The translations under genes and the position numbers were made by a program. From Aphanomyces cochlioides (taxonomy: Eukaryota > Oomycota > Saprolegniomycetes > Saprolegniales > Verrucalvaceae), in assembly GCA_019828595.1 (NCBI GenBank), contig JAHQRK010000035.1:372001-436000 (forward strand): a stretch of DNA of 64,000 nucleotides. The letters are read 5' to 3'. The notes beneath the pieces were generated by a model. The model was not told the DNA's origin. It saw nothing but the letters and a program-made list of their open reading frames with translations, and ran no database searches. Positions 53,908 through 63,429 of this stretch are shown here, one piece after another. The number at the start of each line of letters is the position of its first letter. Positions within the stretch are counted from its first letter, which is position 1.

Positions 53908-55925
53908 CGCCGTCGCATCTTGGACTTCACGGCGTCAAAAGCAGCTTTTTCTTCCTGAGTGAGCTCGATTTTGATGCCGCTCGTGATCCGCTTCTTCTTG
54001 GCCTTGCCTTCGAGCGCTTTGTTCAATGCTTGTTGGAGTGGCTCGACCGTCATCGCGTACTCTGTGATCGATTCTCTGATCCAGTTGACTGCGCAAATGA
54101 ACTGTTGCAGGTCGCCAGCATTTGTCGGGTAGGGGATTGCACACAGCTGTTCGATTCTCGCGGGATCTTGCCGTACGCCGTCACCGCTGAGAATGCGCCC
54201 ACACCACTTGACTCCGCTCGTGAACAACACTGTCTTCGCGGGAGATATCTTGAATCCATAGCGGTCGACTAGGCCAAAGAATTCGCGTAGCACTTCAGTG
54301 TATTCTTCAGGGTCTTTCGCATAAACTAGGATGTCATCAATCCAAACAAGTAGATGCTTCAACAGCAGAGAAGCATAACACTCCTCGCTCGTCGCTTGCA
54401 CGTAAAGAGCAGAGTCCACATGACCTTGCATCACCCGATCCGGTGTGTAAACCCATCCATTCAGCATAAACGATAGCATTTCGCGACTGTCTTCATGCAG
54501 CGGGAATTGCCAAAAGCATTTCGGTAAATCAAACACTCCCATCGCTCGCATGCCCTTCAGGTGTTGGGTGATTGTCGCTTGAAATGGCATTGTTCCAGCC
54601 TTCGGCTCCGTCTTGCTGTTCACCACTCGGTAGTCGTTGGTCAACCTAAAATGCTTCAATACATCTTCGTCTGTCCATTTGTCGGCTGTTTTCAACGACT
54701 TGCGTCCGTCCGGCTTCATGCCTGGATTCACTGGGCTACACCAAGCCGACTGTTGATTGCGCTTGATGACTCCAGCATCCACGAGTTCTTGTGCAAACAG
54801 GGCGAGGAAGCGTTCTTCCAACGGGTTGTTCTTCCTTCCTTTGCATCGATACGGCACGCATCCTTCATTGGGAGTCACCCGCAAAGGCTTGACCTTCGCC
54901 GGGGGATCTGACCCGTTGAACTTGAGTCGCCAGATGTCGAATTCAACCAGCACGTTCCACAACTTGACCGCATGTTGTTCGGGAAAGCCGTTCTTCACCG
55001 CGCCGGTCACCATGCCTTGCAGTGCTTCTTGCAACTCATCCTTCGCCGTTGGTAGTGATAGCTGTGTTGAATAGATCATTGCCGACTTGATTCTTCTGTT
55101 CTTCCTTGAGCGAGATACACGCGTACCGACGTCACGGTCGGTTGGACCGGACATGCGCGTAGCGGCTTCTTCGCCTTCTCCGCGGCTGGTCGACATCTGC
55201 GAACCCATGGGACCAGCGTCAGACTCAGCGCCAAGATCGTCTCCATCCGCTTCTCGCTGCTGCTTGGCGACTTGTTCCAACCATCGATCGATGTCCAAAC
55301 CAATAGACTTGAGTGTCTCGTGGGAAGCAAGAAACTCGTCACCTTCGTCAACGATGTAGCAGATCCGTCGTCCAGGAACCTTGACCGCGCCAGCAGCTGT
55401 CTGTAGTCGTAGGTTAAGCTCAACATAAGACTTGGTTTCAAACGGCATGTCGTTGCAAGCTGTTCCGTGAATCGGCTCAGCCAGATCGATTACCTGCACG
55501 CTTGGTCGTTCCTTCAGGAGTGCGTCGACAATTTTCCTTGGAATAATATTTTGATCCGCTCCTGTGTCTGGACAGTAAGGTACTTCGAGCGCGTCTTCCA
55601 ATGTGATCCAGCGCTCTTCTTCTTGGCAGTCCTGCATTGCAACGGCTCTTGCCTTTCGCCGAGCACGCCGCGCCGCCGGACCGTTCTTCTTCCTGTTCTT
55701 CTTGAACCGTTTGATGGTGTTCTTGCCCTTCCGGAACCCGCGATTCTGAGTGTTTGGACTGGCTTCCTTGCAGTCGGCTGCCTTGTGTCCCGGTCGTCGA
55801 CACACAAAACACACACGTTGTCCTTGCTGGTCGTAACCAGGCGCACCACTTTTCGTTTCTTGTTTCATTTCACGCGCAGGACTTGAGCCTCGGCTCATCG
55901 CTTGGTTCTGTTGGGTGTTCTCCAA
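53862..55925 (-). CDS. Ty3 pol, zinc knuckle, protease and reverse transcriptase part
   Basis: 687-residue frame. A CCHC knuckle (CFVCRRPGHKAADC) lies at 39-52, an aspartic protease active site DTGADQ at 120-125, and a reverse transcriptase with FDLPKCFWQFPL and the catalytic WIDDILVYA at about 528-536. The frame continues upstream of the first ATG across a TAG at about 55950, into Gag-like sequence, so the Gag-Pol junction holds a stop. Confidence 0.88.
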   Translation of the reverse strand: MENTQQNQAMSRGSSPAREMKQETKSGAPGYDQQGQRVCFVCRRPGHKAADCKEASPNTQNRGFRKGKNTIKRFKKNRKKNGPAARRARRKARAVAMQDCQEEERWITLEDALEVPYCPDTGADQNIIPRKIVDALLKERPSVQVIDLAEPIHGTACNDMPFETKSYVELNLRLQTAAGAVKVPGRRICYIVDEGDEFLASHETLKSIGLDIDRWLEQVAKQQREADGDDLGAESDAGPMGSQMSTSRGEGEEAATRMSGPTDRDVGTRVSRSRKNRRIKSAMIYSTQLSLPTAKDELQEALQGMVTGAVKNGFPEQHAVKLWNVLVEFDIWRLKFNGSDPPAKVKPLRVTPNEGCVPYRCKGRKNNPLEERFLALFAQELVDAGVIKRNQQSAWCSPVNPGMKPDGRKSLKTADKWTDEDVLKHFRLTNDYRVVNSKTEPKAGTMPFQATITQHLKGMRAMGVFDLPKCFWQFPLHEDSREMLSFMLNGWVYTPDRVMQGHVDSALYVQATSEECYASLLLKHLLVWIDDILVYAKDPEEYTEVLREFFGLVDRYGFKISPAKTVLFTSGVKWCGRILSGDGVRQDPARIEQLCAIPYPTNAGDLQQFICAVNWIRESITEYAMTVEPLQQALNKALEGKAKKKRITSGIKIELTQEEKAAFDAVKSKMRRRWTCRTHVLTPRCVC

Positions 55926-55951
55926 TACGCGTCTGTATTCTTCGGCGCGCT

Positions 55952-57302
55952 ACTTCTGTTCTTGGTTGAAACGGAACAGATCGTCCGCTTTGACCTTTGC
56001 TCGTTCGCTTCCTTCGCCAACAAAACCGCGTTCCGTACCCCAACCACGCATCGTGGGTTTCTCGAAATGGACCTTTACTGGAGAGTTCTTGCGTCGTTGA
56101 CGTCACCGTTCGTCCATCCCATCGGAGGACTTCGCTTCTTCTTTTCCATCTGCTCTTGTTGCTGGATGAGTCGATCGGATGCTTCGATTCGTTCCATATG
56201 CAACTTGGGGAGTTTTGCAAACGCTGTCATCGAATCGATCGGCTCCTTCTTGATCTCAAATCGCACCAGATTCGACAAACCAGGCGGGTCGATGCAATAG
56301 ACGACAGCTTTGAGAAACATCTTGAGGCTTCCTTTCACTTTCAGGTCCTGTTGCAAAGCATATTTGTCGATAACATCGTTCACCTGTTTCATAAACTGGC
56401 CCAGGCGACTGGCCACCGAGCCTTGAGCCGGCATGCGCAGTCCCTTGCAGTAATTGTCTAGATCAGCTTCGGTAATCCCAAATGAATGTGTCGGTGTGTT
56501 GAGGATCTCGTCAATTTTTATCTTGAGGCCTCCTTCATCGACTTCTTCGAACCACACGCATTCACACATTGCACGCAGTAGATCAGGATCACATGACTGC
56601 AGGTATCCCATTTTTTCGGTCGATTGCACGCGCTCCATGGTGTTTGGCGAGCTCGTCAAGCTGTCGTTCATACTCCAGTTGCGCTCTTTTCCACTCTACA
56701 AGGAATTCACGGTCGAAATCTGTGATTCGCGGGTGCTTGATGTTGGAGACAATGACCGCGGTGCTCTTCCTTTCCTCTCGGATTTGTCTTGCCATCCGAT
56801 TTGCAGCCGCTTTGTCTTCCCGCTTTTTCATCGCTTTGATTTCCTGTCTTTTTCTCTCTTTGCGGATTGCCTTGTCTCGTTCTTGTTCATCCTCACTGAG
56901 TTGACTGTCTGTCGACACGTCTGAGCCTTCAGGAGGTTCATAGCCTGGCGCACGGTGTTTCGCTTCCCTGCGTTCGCGTCGAATCCGATTCCTTTCTCGC
57001 TCTTCCAGTACTTTCATTGTCTTCTCGTCGACTTCTCGCTCTGGGCTGTCTTCTTCGATGATCACGTTGCCAAGCCTGTCTCGCACATACCGCTGTCCAT
57101 CTTCCCAGAAGACTTCCTCATCCAGACCGTCATCGCCTTTCGGCGAGCCAGTCCCGGATGTGTTCATCTCAGGTAAAATTTCCAACTGTGGCTCTCCTTC
57201 AACGGGGCTTGCCTCTGGCGTATCCGTATCCGGAGGGTTGGTACTTGGGGGCCCTGTATCCGGATGGTCGTCATGCACAGATTCTTCGTCTGAGCGATCC
57301 AT
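55952..57302 (-). pseudogene. Ty3 gag (frame-broken)
   Basis: The first frame (56589-57302, 237 residues) starts MDRSDEESVHDD and is acidic, then helical (ITDFDREFLVEWKRAQLEY). The protein continues in a second frame (56075-56671: YLQSCDPDLLRAMCECVWF; RLGQFMKQVNDVIDKY), and in a third from about 56085. At least two frame shifts and a stop therefore separate the start from the zinc knuckle. One shift could be programmed, but two plus a stop are better read as decay. Confidence 0.75.
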
Positions 57303-57345
57303 ATCCGGAAAGCGTTGTGTTCACGTACACACAACTAGTTAACTT

Positions 57346-57666
57346 TGTAGTATGTCCGCGAAGCCACCGCCGCAAAAACAACCAAATGGGGGAGTGCCGC
57401 CTCCCGTGAACACGCAATTGATTGACTTGGGCAGTAGGCCGCAGATAATGAACTAACTACTTGACTTCAATCTTCACTTGAACGTCCTTTCCTTCTATCT
57501 TGAGCGCGTCGGTTCAACGGTGACCCTTCATCTTGAAACCGGCGACTCTTCATCTTGAAACTCCTTCGTCGCTTCAACTGCGGTTCACGATTGGCAGCAC
57601 CGGCTGTCACGAGGACGAGGCTATGATGCGGCTGGACATGGCTTAACCACGTCACAGCATACATCA
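57346..57666 (-). repeat. 5' LTR of the Ty3 element
   Basis: 321 bp, partner of 51385-51705; followed on the minus strand by AAAGTTAACTAGTTG as the putative primer-binding region, which I cannot assign to a tRNA. Confidence 0.9.
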
Positions 57667-57671
57667 CTCGG
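57667..57671. repeat. Target-site duplication of the Ty3 element (right)
   Basis: CTCGG, matching 51380-51384. On the minus strand it is CCGAG within the exonuclease codons for Ala-Glu. Confidence 0.85.
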
Positions 57672-58794
57672 CTATAAAGAGCGGCATGGCTGTCTCCTTC
57701 GAAGCAAAGTACTCTTTGCACAATGCAAAAAATCGATTTCGTTCCATGGCTTCGATCGGTGGCTCCTTCAAACCCTCGTCACCAGGCACCTATACTTGAC
57801 CGTCTGAGGCCCTTGTCGCTGAAACCGTGCTGAGCCAGTAGACCTTGGGCAAAATCGCAAAAAGAGCATGTGGGGGTGTCGTGCGAGTCAAGTCGGTCTC
57901 GAAATCTAATGTCCACCATCCCTGGAGGTGGTTCGGGTTGATTTGGGACGCAACAGTTGGGTGCTTCGTTTGAGTCGATGGGCTTTGTGCCAATGGATAG
58001 AACAGATAACCCCGTAATATCATGTACGACAGCATACTTTCTTGATCTGCTTCGTCTTCCCAACCAAAGTGCGACGCGAGCCACGATCGAACACCTTCAA
58101 GACGACACATGTCCAGTTTTCGTTGCACTTCGTCAGCTCGCCACGCCAGATTTTCGCCCAAGAATTGACCCACAAAGTTCTCAAGCTTCATTGCACTATC
58201 ATCTTTCTCGTCGAGCGATCCACAAAAGAGAAAAAACTTGATCGAAGCTTCCCAATGCATGGCAACAGGTATTGTATGTCCTGGAAACTTCGCGGAAAAA
58301 CAAACTTGAGCTGACCGACTGTTTGAGTGGATTTCGGAGCTATGAGTTGCTGTCCTGCCACAAGCTTGTCCACACCAAGAGTTGGGCAGCAGCGCAGCCA
58401 AAACTCCAAGAGTGATGTGAAGTATACTCCCAATGCCAATGGTGTATGGTCGTGCTTGCGCTCTGAGGAAGTCAGGATTACTTTACAGACCATTGACCAT
58501 ACCTGCGATGAAGACGTAAAGGGGATCTGGGTTGGCGTTTAGCTCATACAGCCACTTCTGGGTTGTGCTATCTGCTAGGATACGCTCGAAAACTGACATG
58601 GGTAGGACGTCGAACTCGGGAGATATAAGATGAGGGCTCATAAGGACCCATTCCAGATCGGCAACAATATTGATTCGCATGACAGCAAGATGACAAATTT
58701 GGTATGGATTTTGAGAGGTTCACACTGTCGACACCATCACTCGTAAACCTATCGTGATACATGCAGTTCGTCAGAAGACTTGGCGGAAAATCCA

Positions 58795-59036
58795 TTGTCC
58801 CTCGGGTCACCGGCTTGAGCGGAAAGGACAGTATTGGTAGAAGGAAGCAAATTGGAAAATGAAACATCTCGAGAATGTCCCTCGGGTCACCGGCTTGAGC
58901 GGAAAAGACAGTGGTTTTGGTGGAAGGAAGCAAATTGGAAAATGAAAGGTCTCGCGAGTGTCCCTTGGGCCACCGGCTTGGGCGGAAAGGACACTTTTGG
59001 TAGAAGGAAGCAAATTTGAAAATGAAACCTCTCGAG
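58795..59036 (-). repeat. Tandem repeat upstream of copy C'
   Basis: At least three inverted versions of the copy C upstream unit (ACCGGCTTGAGCGGAAA ... GGAAGCAAATT), with different sequence variants from the left arm, so the two arrays have drifted or been reshuffled since duplication. Confidence 0.8.
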
Positions 59037-59096
59037 ACGAAAAAAGCGCGCGAAATTTCAAGAGACAGATATTCACGTCATTTTGAAATTTGCCCT

Positions 59097-59954
59097 GGAC
59101 CGCTCAAATCGCAAGACCTCAGTCTCCATTCGAGCTACGACATGATTGGGAGACGAACTTTCCGCTCGATAGAACTCGTAATGGAGGATTGACATGGATG
59201 AATCAAATCATGAAACAAAGCATCGTTTTCAATGAACGGCATTCGAAGAACGTTCAGACTTTGTCTAATAACAAGAGGAATATTTGTGATGACAAAATGA
59301 CACAGCTTTTGAGTTCGATGTTGAAATTAAGCACATTTGGACACGTCGACGACGGCTCTCTCCCGCATGTGAGTTCTTTTAGAACTGGGACTTGATTCTC
59401 ATCATTACCAGTCGTACTGCAAGCTTAGCCAGTTCATTAACCTCGCCAAAGGCTTCGACTATTGATTGCTGTCGTCTGGTGGATTCAGCATCATGCCCTT
59501 AAACTTCTATGGTCTTATACGTAGTCCACTGAACTCCTCATATAGGCAACAATTTTGCCACCATCGACAGAATCCAACACGCTTCCCCACAGTTTGGCGG
59601 TCGTGTCTAACGGACTTCCAAATCCCGCGAGGCAACTTGATCGACATCACCTTGTATATTTGCAGAAATGTTGTCAACTTTGTTTCACAAGTCGATCGTC
59701 ACGATAAGTTGTGAGCAAGAAGATGAGTCGATGGAAAGCGTTTCCAATTCTGCTGGAATGCCATGAGAGCCATTTTGCAATTTCCTCGTACGCTCATTCG
59801 GTTGCAATGGCAACGTCCATCGGCAGCTTGCAATGTCACATCACAAATGAAAGTCGCGGAAACACCATTCTGCTCATCGAAAGAGGCTTGCTAAAGCGTC
59901 AAAGACTCTGGCAAGTCATCGGCAATGCCATGAAGAAGTTTGTGGAAAAAGATT
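59097..59954. other. Region without a confident gene
   Basis: A weak two-exon plus-strand reading exists: ATG near 59199, splice at about 59368/59412, ending SYCKLSQFINLAKGFDY near 59465. Another is at 59723-59944 (FPILLECHESHFAISSYAHS; RGLLKRQRLWQ). Neither matches a family I know. They may be fragments of one decayed gene. Confidence 0.3.
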
Positions 59955-60035
59955 GTCAGCGGTGGGATTTGAACCCACGAGTGCGAACACAGTAGAACTT
60001 GAGTCTACCCCCTTGGACCGCTCGGGCACACTGAC
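59955..60035 (-). tRNA. tRNA-Leu (anticodon CAA)
   Basis: An 81-nt cloverleaf. The acceptor stem pairs GTCAGTG with CGCTGAC (one G-T pair). The D arm has GCCCGAGCGGTC, the anticodon stem GTAGA/TCTAC encloses loop CTCAAGT (anticodon CAA), a long variable arm (TGTGTTCGCAC) marks a type II tRNA, and the T loop is GGGTTCAAATCCC. The internal promoter boxes are therefore present. No intron. Confidence 0.95.
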
Positions 60036-61932
60036 TTCCATATTACTTGTGAGAAATATTGCAAATACAATACAAAGTTTGGTCAAAATATGCAAAGCGT
60101 CAAATTTGTGATAACAAAGCATCGTCGCGGCGTCGGATGCTTGTTTTGCTCTTGTTCAAGGTCGCTTCGTGGTGAGGCGACCGTTTATGTCAGCGTGGAT
60201 GTGACAACAATCGACGCAAACGCCATGGCGCAATCGCATTGATAAGACGACAGTGCGACGACCAGAGCGGATAAAGATGAAGAATCCACGACGGACACGG
60301 GAGATTGGAGTCTGTCTCCTGTGCCAGCGAGATGAACAAAGGCGTTAAGACCGCTCGAAAGGGTCGCTTTGGCATGTCCGCTGAGTCGAGTCGCGGCGGC
60401 CACAAGAAGAATCTCAAGCGAGGTTCAATTTTCTCAGTCTCGAAACGTGGGTGAGTGCATCAGACGGTTTGTACCGCACGCCGTCTGATATGTTGGACAT
60501 CTCTCGAATTGGTTGAGAACGCACATGGCCTTGATTGTTCATGCCAAGAGAGCCGTAGGTCCCGCGAGAGAGAGCGCCAAGCTGGACGAGGTCAAGACAG
60601 AGAATGCTGAAAGTGCAGTCTCCTTATTGGGCGCACAGGCTTCTCTGTTGTGATTGTGCATTCAGCCACGTTTGTTGAACCAAGTAGTCATCGTGGTCAG
60701 ATTTTTTGTCGAAGTCTTAATCTTGAAGTGTCGTAATGGCTCGCCGCTGACGACAGATCTGGTTCCCCCATCGTTTGAAAGCTCGGACGCATCCAAAAAA
60801 GAGGCACAAGAGGTTCAGAAGAGAAAAGCGAGATCACACTGTCGACGACAATCCACAGCCGGCAGTCGCGGGCATCTGACGACGAGAGTCGCGGTGGCTA
60901 CTTCCTTTCTCGTCTTGACGCTGTACATAGAGTCGCCATAGGTCGCTCTGGATGCACAGACGCTTTGGCTGCGGTCATGGAGCGCATTCGTGAAGAACTC
61001 AAACAATCCATCCACCACGTTCTTTTCGCGCGCCATGAGCCGCCACCTGTTCGTTGCGATCGCCATGGTATTTCACATGCTTCAAATATCTCACCGCATC
61101 AATGTACATACGGCACTCCATTAGGTCGAAAACCTCACCAATAAATTTCTCACACAAATCAAATGTCCACATCGAACCACCTCTTATCTAATATGAGCGC
61201 TATTTTGACCATTCTTTTTATTTTATTTCATACAAATAATGAATTATATTTAAAACTTAAATTAAAAATGAGCACAAGGTGAAATTTAGGAGCGAATTGA
61301 ATGCATAGTCTGGAAATGACGGATCTTTGGTGAGACATTTGAGGTGTGTGAAGAATGCATAAGAAAACTCAGTCGTGGACAGGTGGTGGTGGCAAGTCGT
61401 GTCAAGTCAACGACGTACGAATGCGCGATCGATTGCTCAAACAGAGAGGGGAATGAGAGAGAGAGTAGGAGAATGTTGCCAGGTGCATCAGCATTCTCGA
61501 GAGGAGTTCAACAAATTTCACTCGCGTCCGTTTTGGACACTTGTTGATCGTTTCAGACGAAGGATCGCCGTGATTGTCGAAGGATTTGCCCTGCAGTTGG
61601 CTGGCGTGACGTCACGTAGTCAATCTTCCCACTCGCTGTGACTTTCCATGGAAAGATCGTCGTCGGGCGTTGCATGTTGTCTCAACATCCGTCCGTGAGG
61701 ATGTTAACGTTCGAATTCGTCGTCGTTATTATGAGCCTGCAATGGATTGTTATCTTGATGTCACCCTCGCCACCAGATGGAGTCAGATCTCCCCATCCTG
61801 ATAGATCGCCCCTTCTGTTCTTTTTGTTCGAACTCGTAAAATTCTTGTGGTTTGCGCAATGCCTTCAAGAAAAGCTCGCGCGCTTTTCTTTTTTCTCTTT
61901 CATCTCACATTTGGCTCATTCTCCAATTTGCG
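60036..61932. other. Gene-poor region upstream of the ammonium transporter
   Basis: 1.9 kb with only short, atypical frames: for example a 40-codon very basic ORF at about 60331 (MNKGVKTARKGRFGMS) and others at 60654 and 61344. None has family support or a credible spliced model. About 61190-61290 is very AT-rich. A CTCGCGCGCTTTTC element at 61872 lies 60 bp before the transporter start. Confidence 0.5.
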
Positions 61933-63429
61933 ATGAACGTGACAATTCAAATCAACGGTAATGCGACGACGCTCCCGCTCGCCGAACTCGCCACGATGCT
62001 TGTGAGCTACCCGTGTGAAACGGGCTACTGCACGACGGACGTGGCATCCTCCCGTGCGCTCGATACGTTTTACTTGCTCGTCGGCGCCTTCCTCGTCTTT
62101 TTCATGCAAGTCGGCTTTTGCTTCCTTGAAGTCGGATGCGTCCACACCAAGAATACCAAGAACATCCTCGTCAAGAACATCTTGGACCCGTGCATCGCTG
62201 CCCTCTGCTTTTACTTGGTCGGCTATGCGTTCGGTCTCCTCGGGGGCGATGGATTCATCGGCAACAGCGGATTCGTCTTCCGTGATGATTCGTTCAAGGC
62301 GTCCGACAATGGCCGTCTCTACAACGGCAAAGCGTATGCTTCGTGGCTTTTCCAGTGGGCTTTCGCTGCTGCTGCCTCTACTATTGTGACGGGTGCCGTC
62401 GCTGAACGCATTGCGTTCTTCGCCTACGTGTCGTATGCTGTGGCCATCACGGCCTTTATCTACCCCGTCGTTGTGCACTGGCTCTGGTCCTCGACTGGTT
62501 TCGCCTCGCCGACCAATGCTACGAAGCTCCTCTTCGATGTTGGTGCTATTGACTTTGCCGGCAGTGGTGTCGTGCACATGACTGGTGGTATGGCTGCGCT
62601 TGTGGGTTGCTACATTCTTGGCCCCCGTGCCGGCCGCTTCCAAAACGGCGAAGCCAATGACATGCCCAAGCAATCTGTCTTCCTCCAAACGATCGGTACC
62701 CTTCTCCTCTGGTTTGGCTGGTATGGTTTCAACTGCATGTCGACCGGTACTCTTCTCGCCAACGCCGCCGATGTGACTGCTAAAGTTGCTGTCAACCTCA
62801 CTTTGACTGCTGCTGCTGCTGGTATTGGTTGTGTCTTCCTTGGTTCCTTCATTGGTGACCGCATTGTCGATCCTACGCTTGCCAACAACGGTGTGCTTGC
62901 TGGCGCCGTGTCGATCACTGCTGGCTGCTCGGTCGTCGAACCTTCTGGTGCTGTTGCCATTGGTTTCATTGCTGCCATCTTGTACACTTTCTCTTCCAAG
63001 TTGCTCGTGAAGCTCAAGATTGACGACGTGGTGGATGCCGTCCCTGTGCATTTGGTCTGCGGCGCTTGGGGTGTGATCGCCATTGGTTTCTTTGCTTCGA
63101 ACGATGGCATGCAAGCTGCCTTTGGCCATGACTCCTGCGGTGTGTTTTACGGCTGCTCGAACGGCGGCAAGCAACTCGGTGCTCAAGTCGTTGTTGTGTT
63201 GGCCATCGCTGCTTGGGTCGGTGTCACCGCCACGATCCTCTTTGGCACTTTGCATTACTTCAAGATGTTGCGTGTCTCGCCTGAAACAGAGCTTGCTGGT
63301 TTGGACATCTCGCTCCATGGCGGATACGCCTACGATTTCAGCGACCCCGACAAGACCGATGGCACGAGTGGCAACTTCCAAAAGATCACGACGCCTGTTG
63401 CCAACCCTGGTGTCGCTGCTGAAGTCTAG
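61933..63429 (+). CDS. Ammonium transporter (AMT/Mep family)
   Basis: Intronless, 498 residues from MNVTIQINGNATTL; an upstream in-frame ATG at 61852 adds a stretch that overlaps promoter-like sequence. Eleven transmembrane helices fit the family. Signature blocks: DTFYLLVGAFLVFFMQVGF, EVGCVHTKNTKNILVKN, TGAVAERIAFFAY, and FDVGAIDFAGSGVVHMTGG. The pore twin histidines occur in YPVVVHWLW and DAVPVHLVCGAWG. LFGTLHYF near the end and a soluble C-tail with GLDISLHGGYAYDF follow the allosteric tail of plant/oomycete AMTs. Codon use is strongly C-ending, unlike its neighbours, which suggests high expression. Plasma-membrane NH4+ uptake. Confidence 0.95.
   Translation: MNVTIQINGNATTLPLAELATMLVSYPCETGYCTTDVASSRALDTFYLLVGAFLVFFMQVGFCFLEVGCVHTKNTKNILVKNILDPCIAALCFYLVGYAFGLLGGDGFIGNSGFVFRDDSFKASDNGRLYNGKAYASWLFQWAFAAAASTIVTGAVAERIAFFAYVSYAVAITAFIYPVVVHWLWSSTGFASPTNATKLLFDVGAIDFAGSGVVHMTGGMAALVGCYILGPRAGRFQNGEANDMPKQSVFLQTIGTLLLWFGWYGFNCMSTGTLLANAADVTAKVAVNLTLTAAAAGIGCVFLGSFIGDRIVDPTLANNGVLAGAVSITAGCSVVEPSGAVAIGFIAAILYTFSSKLLVKLKIDDVVDAVPVHLVCGAWGVIAIGFFASNDGMQAAFGHDSCGVFYGCSNGGKQLGAQVVVVLAIAAWVGVTATILFGTLHYFKMLRVSPETELAGLDISLHGGYAYDFSDPDKTDGTSGNFQKITTPVANPGVAAEV

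Larger units (their letters stand above)
51385..57666 (-). mobile_element. Ty3/gypsy LTR retrotransposon
   Basis: Two 321-bp direct LTRs (TG...CA ends) bound a 5.6-kb interior, flanked by a 5-bp CTCGG target duplication. Internal order on the minus strand is Gag, zinc knuckle, protease, reverse transcriptase, RNase H, integrase, chromodomain-like end: the Ty3/gypsy order. The LTRs differ at only two positions that I could find (near 51660 and 51698), so insertion is recent, yet the coding region has several frame breaks. Confidence 0.93.
49151..58680 (-). pseudogene. Copy C': broken exonuclease-YbaK gene split by a retrotransposon
   Basis: Inverted duplicate of copy C, with the same frame lesions (near 58278, 51045 and 50690) and identical translated 3' exons. 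It keeps the 336 bp that copy C lost. Within that stretch an in-frame TAG follows DGQV near 57792, and a Ty3/gypsy element is inserted between the codons for IAE and LHP (family motif LxxAEL). So it is at least triply inactivated. Because C and C' share the older lesions, the gene was already broken before the duplication. Confidence 0.82.
49109..59096 (-). repeat. Right arm of the large inverted repeat, interrupted by a Ty3 element
   Basis: Reverse-complement counterpart of 39125-42490. Its inner boundary is at 49109 and its outer end is near 59096, where CAAATTTCAAAATGACGTG on the minus strand still resembles 39150-39165 with substitutions. Removing the element and one target duplication leaves about 3.7 kb. 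Confidence 0.85.

Noticed and set aside
57223..57308. TATCCGGAT-like strings in the Ty3 gag start
   Set aside because: They fall in coding sequence for repeated Pro-Asp-Thr (PDTGPP, PPDTDTP), so codon use explains them and they were not counted with the promoter clusters.
60331..60453. A 40-codon basic ORF (MNKGVKTARKGRFGMS)
   Set aside because: The composition is suggestive, but there is no family match, no conserved context and no supporting splice model.
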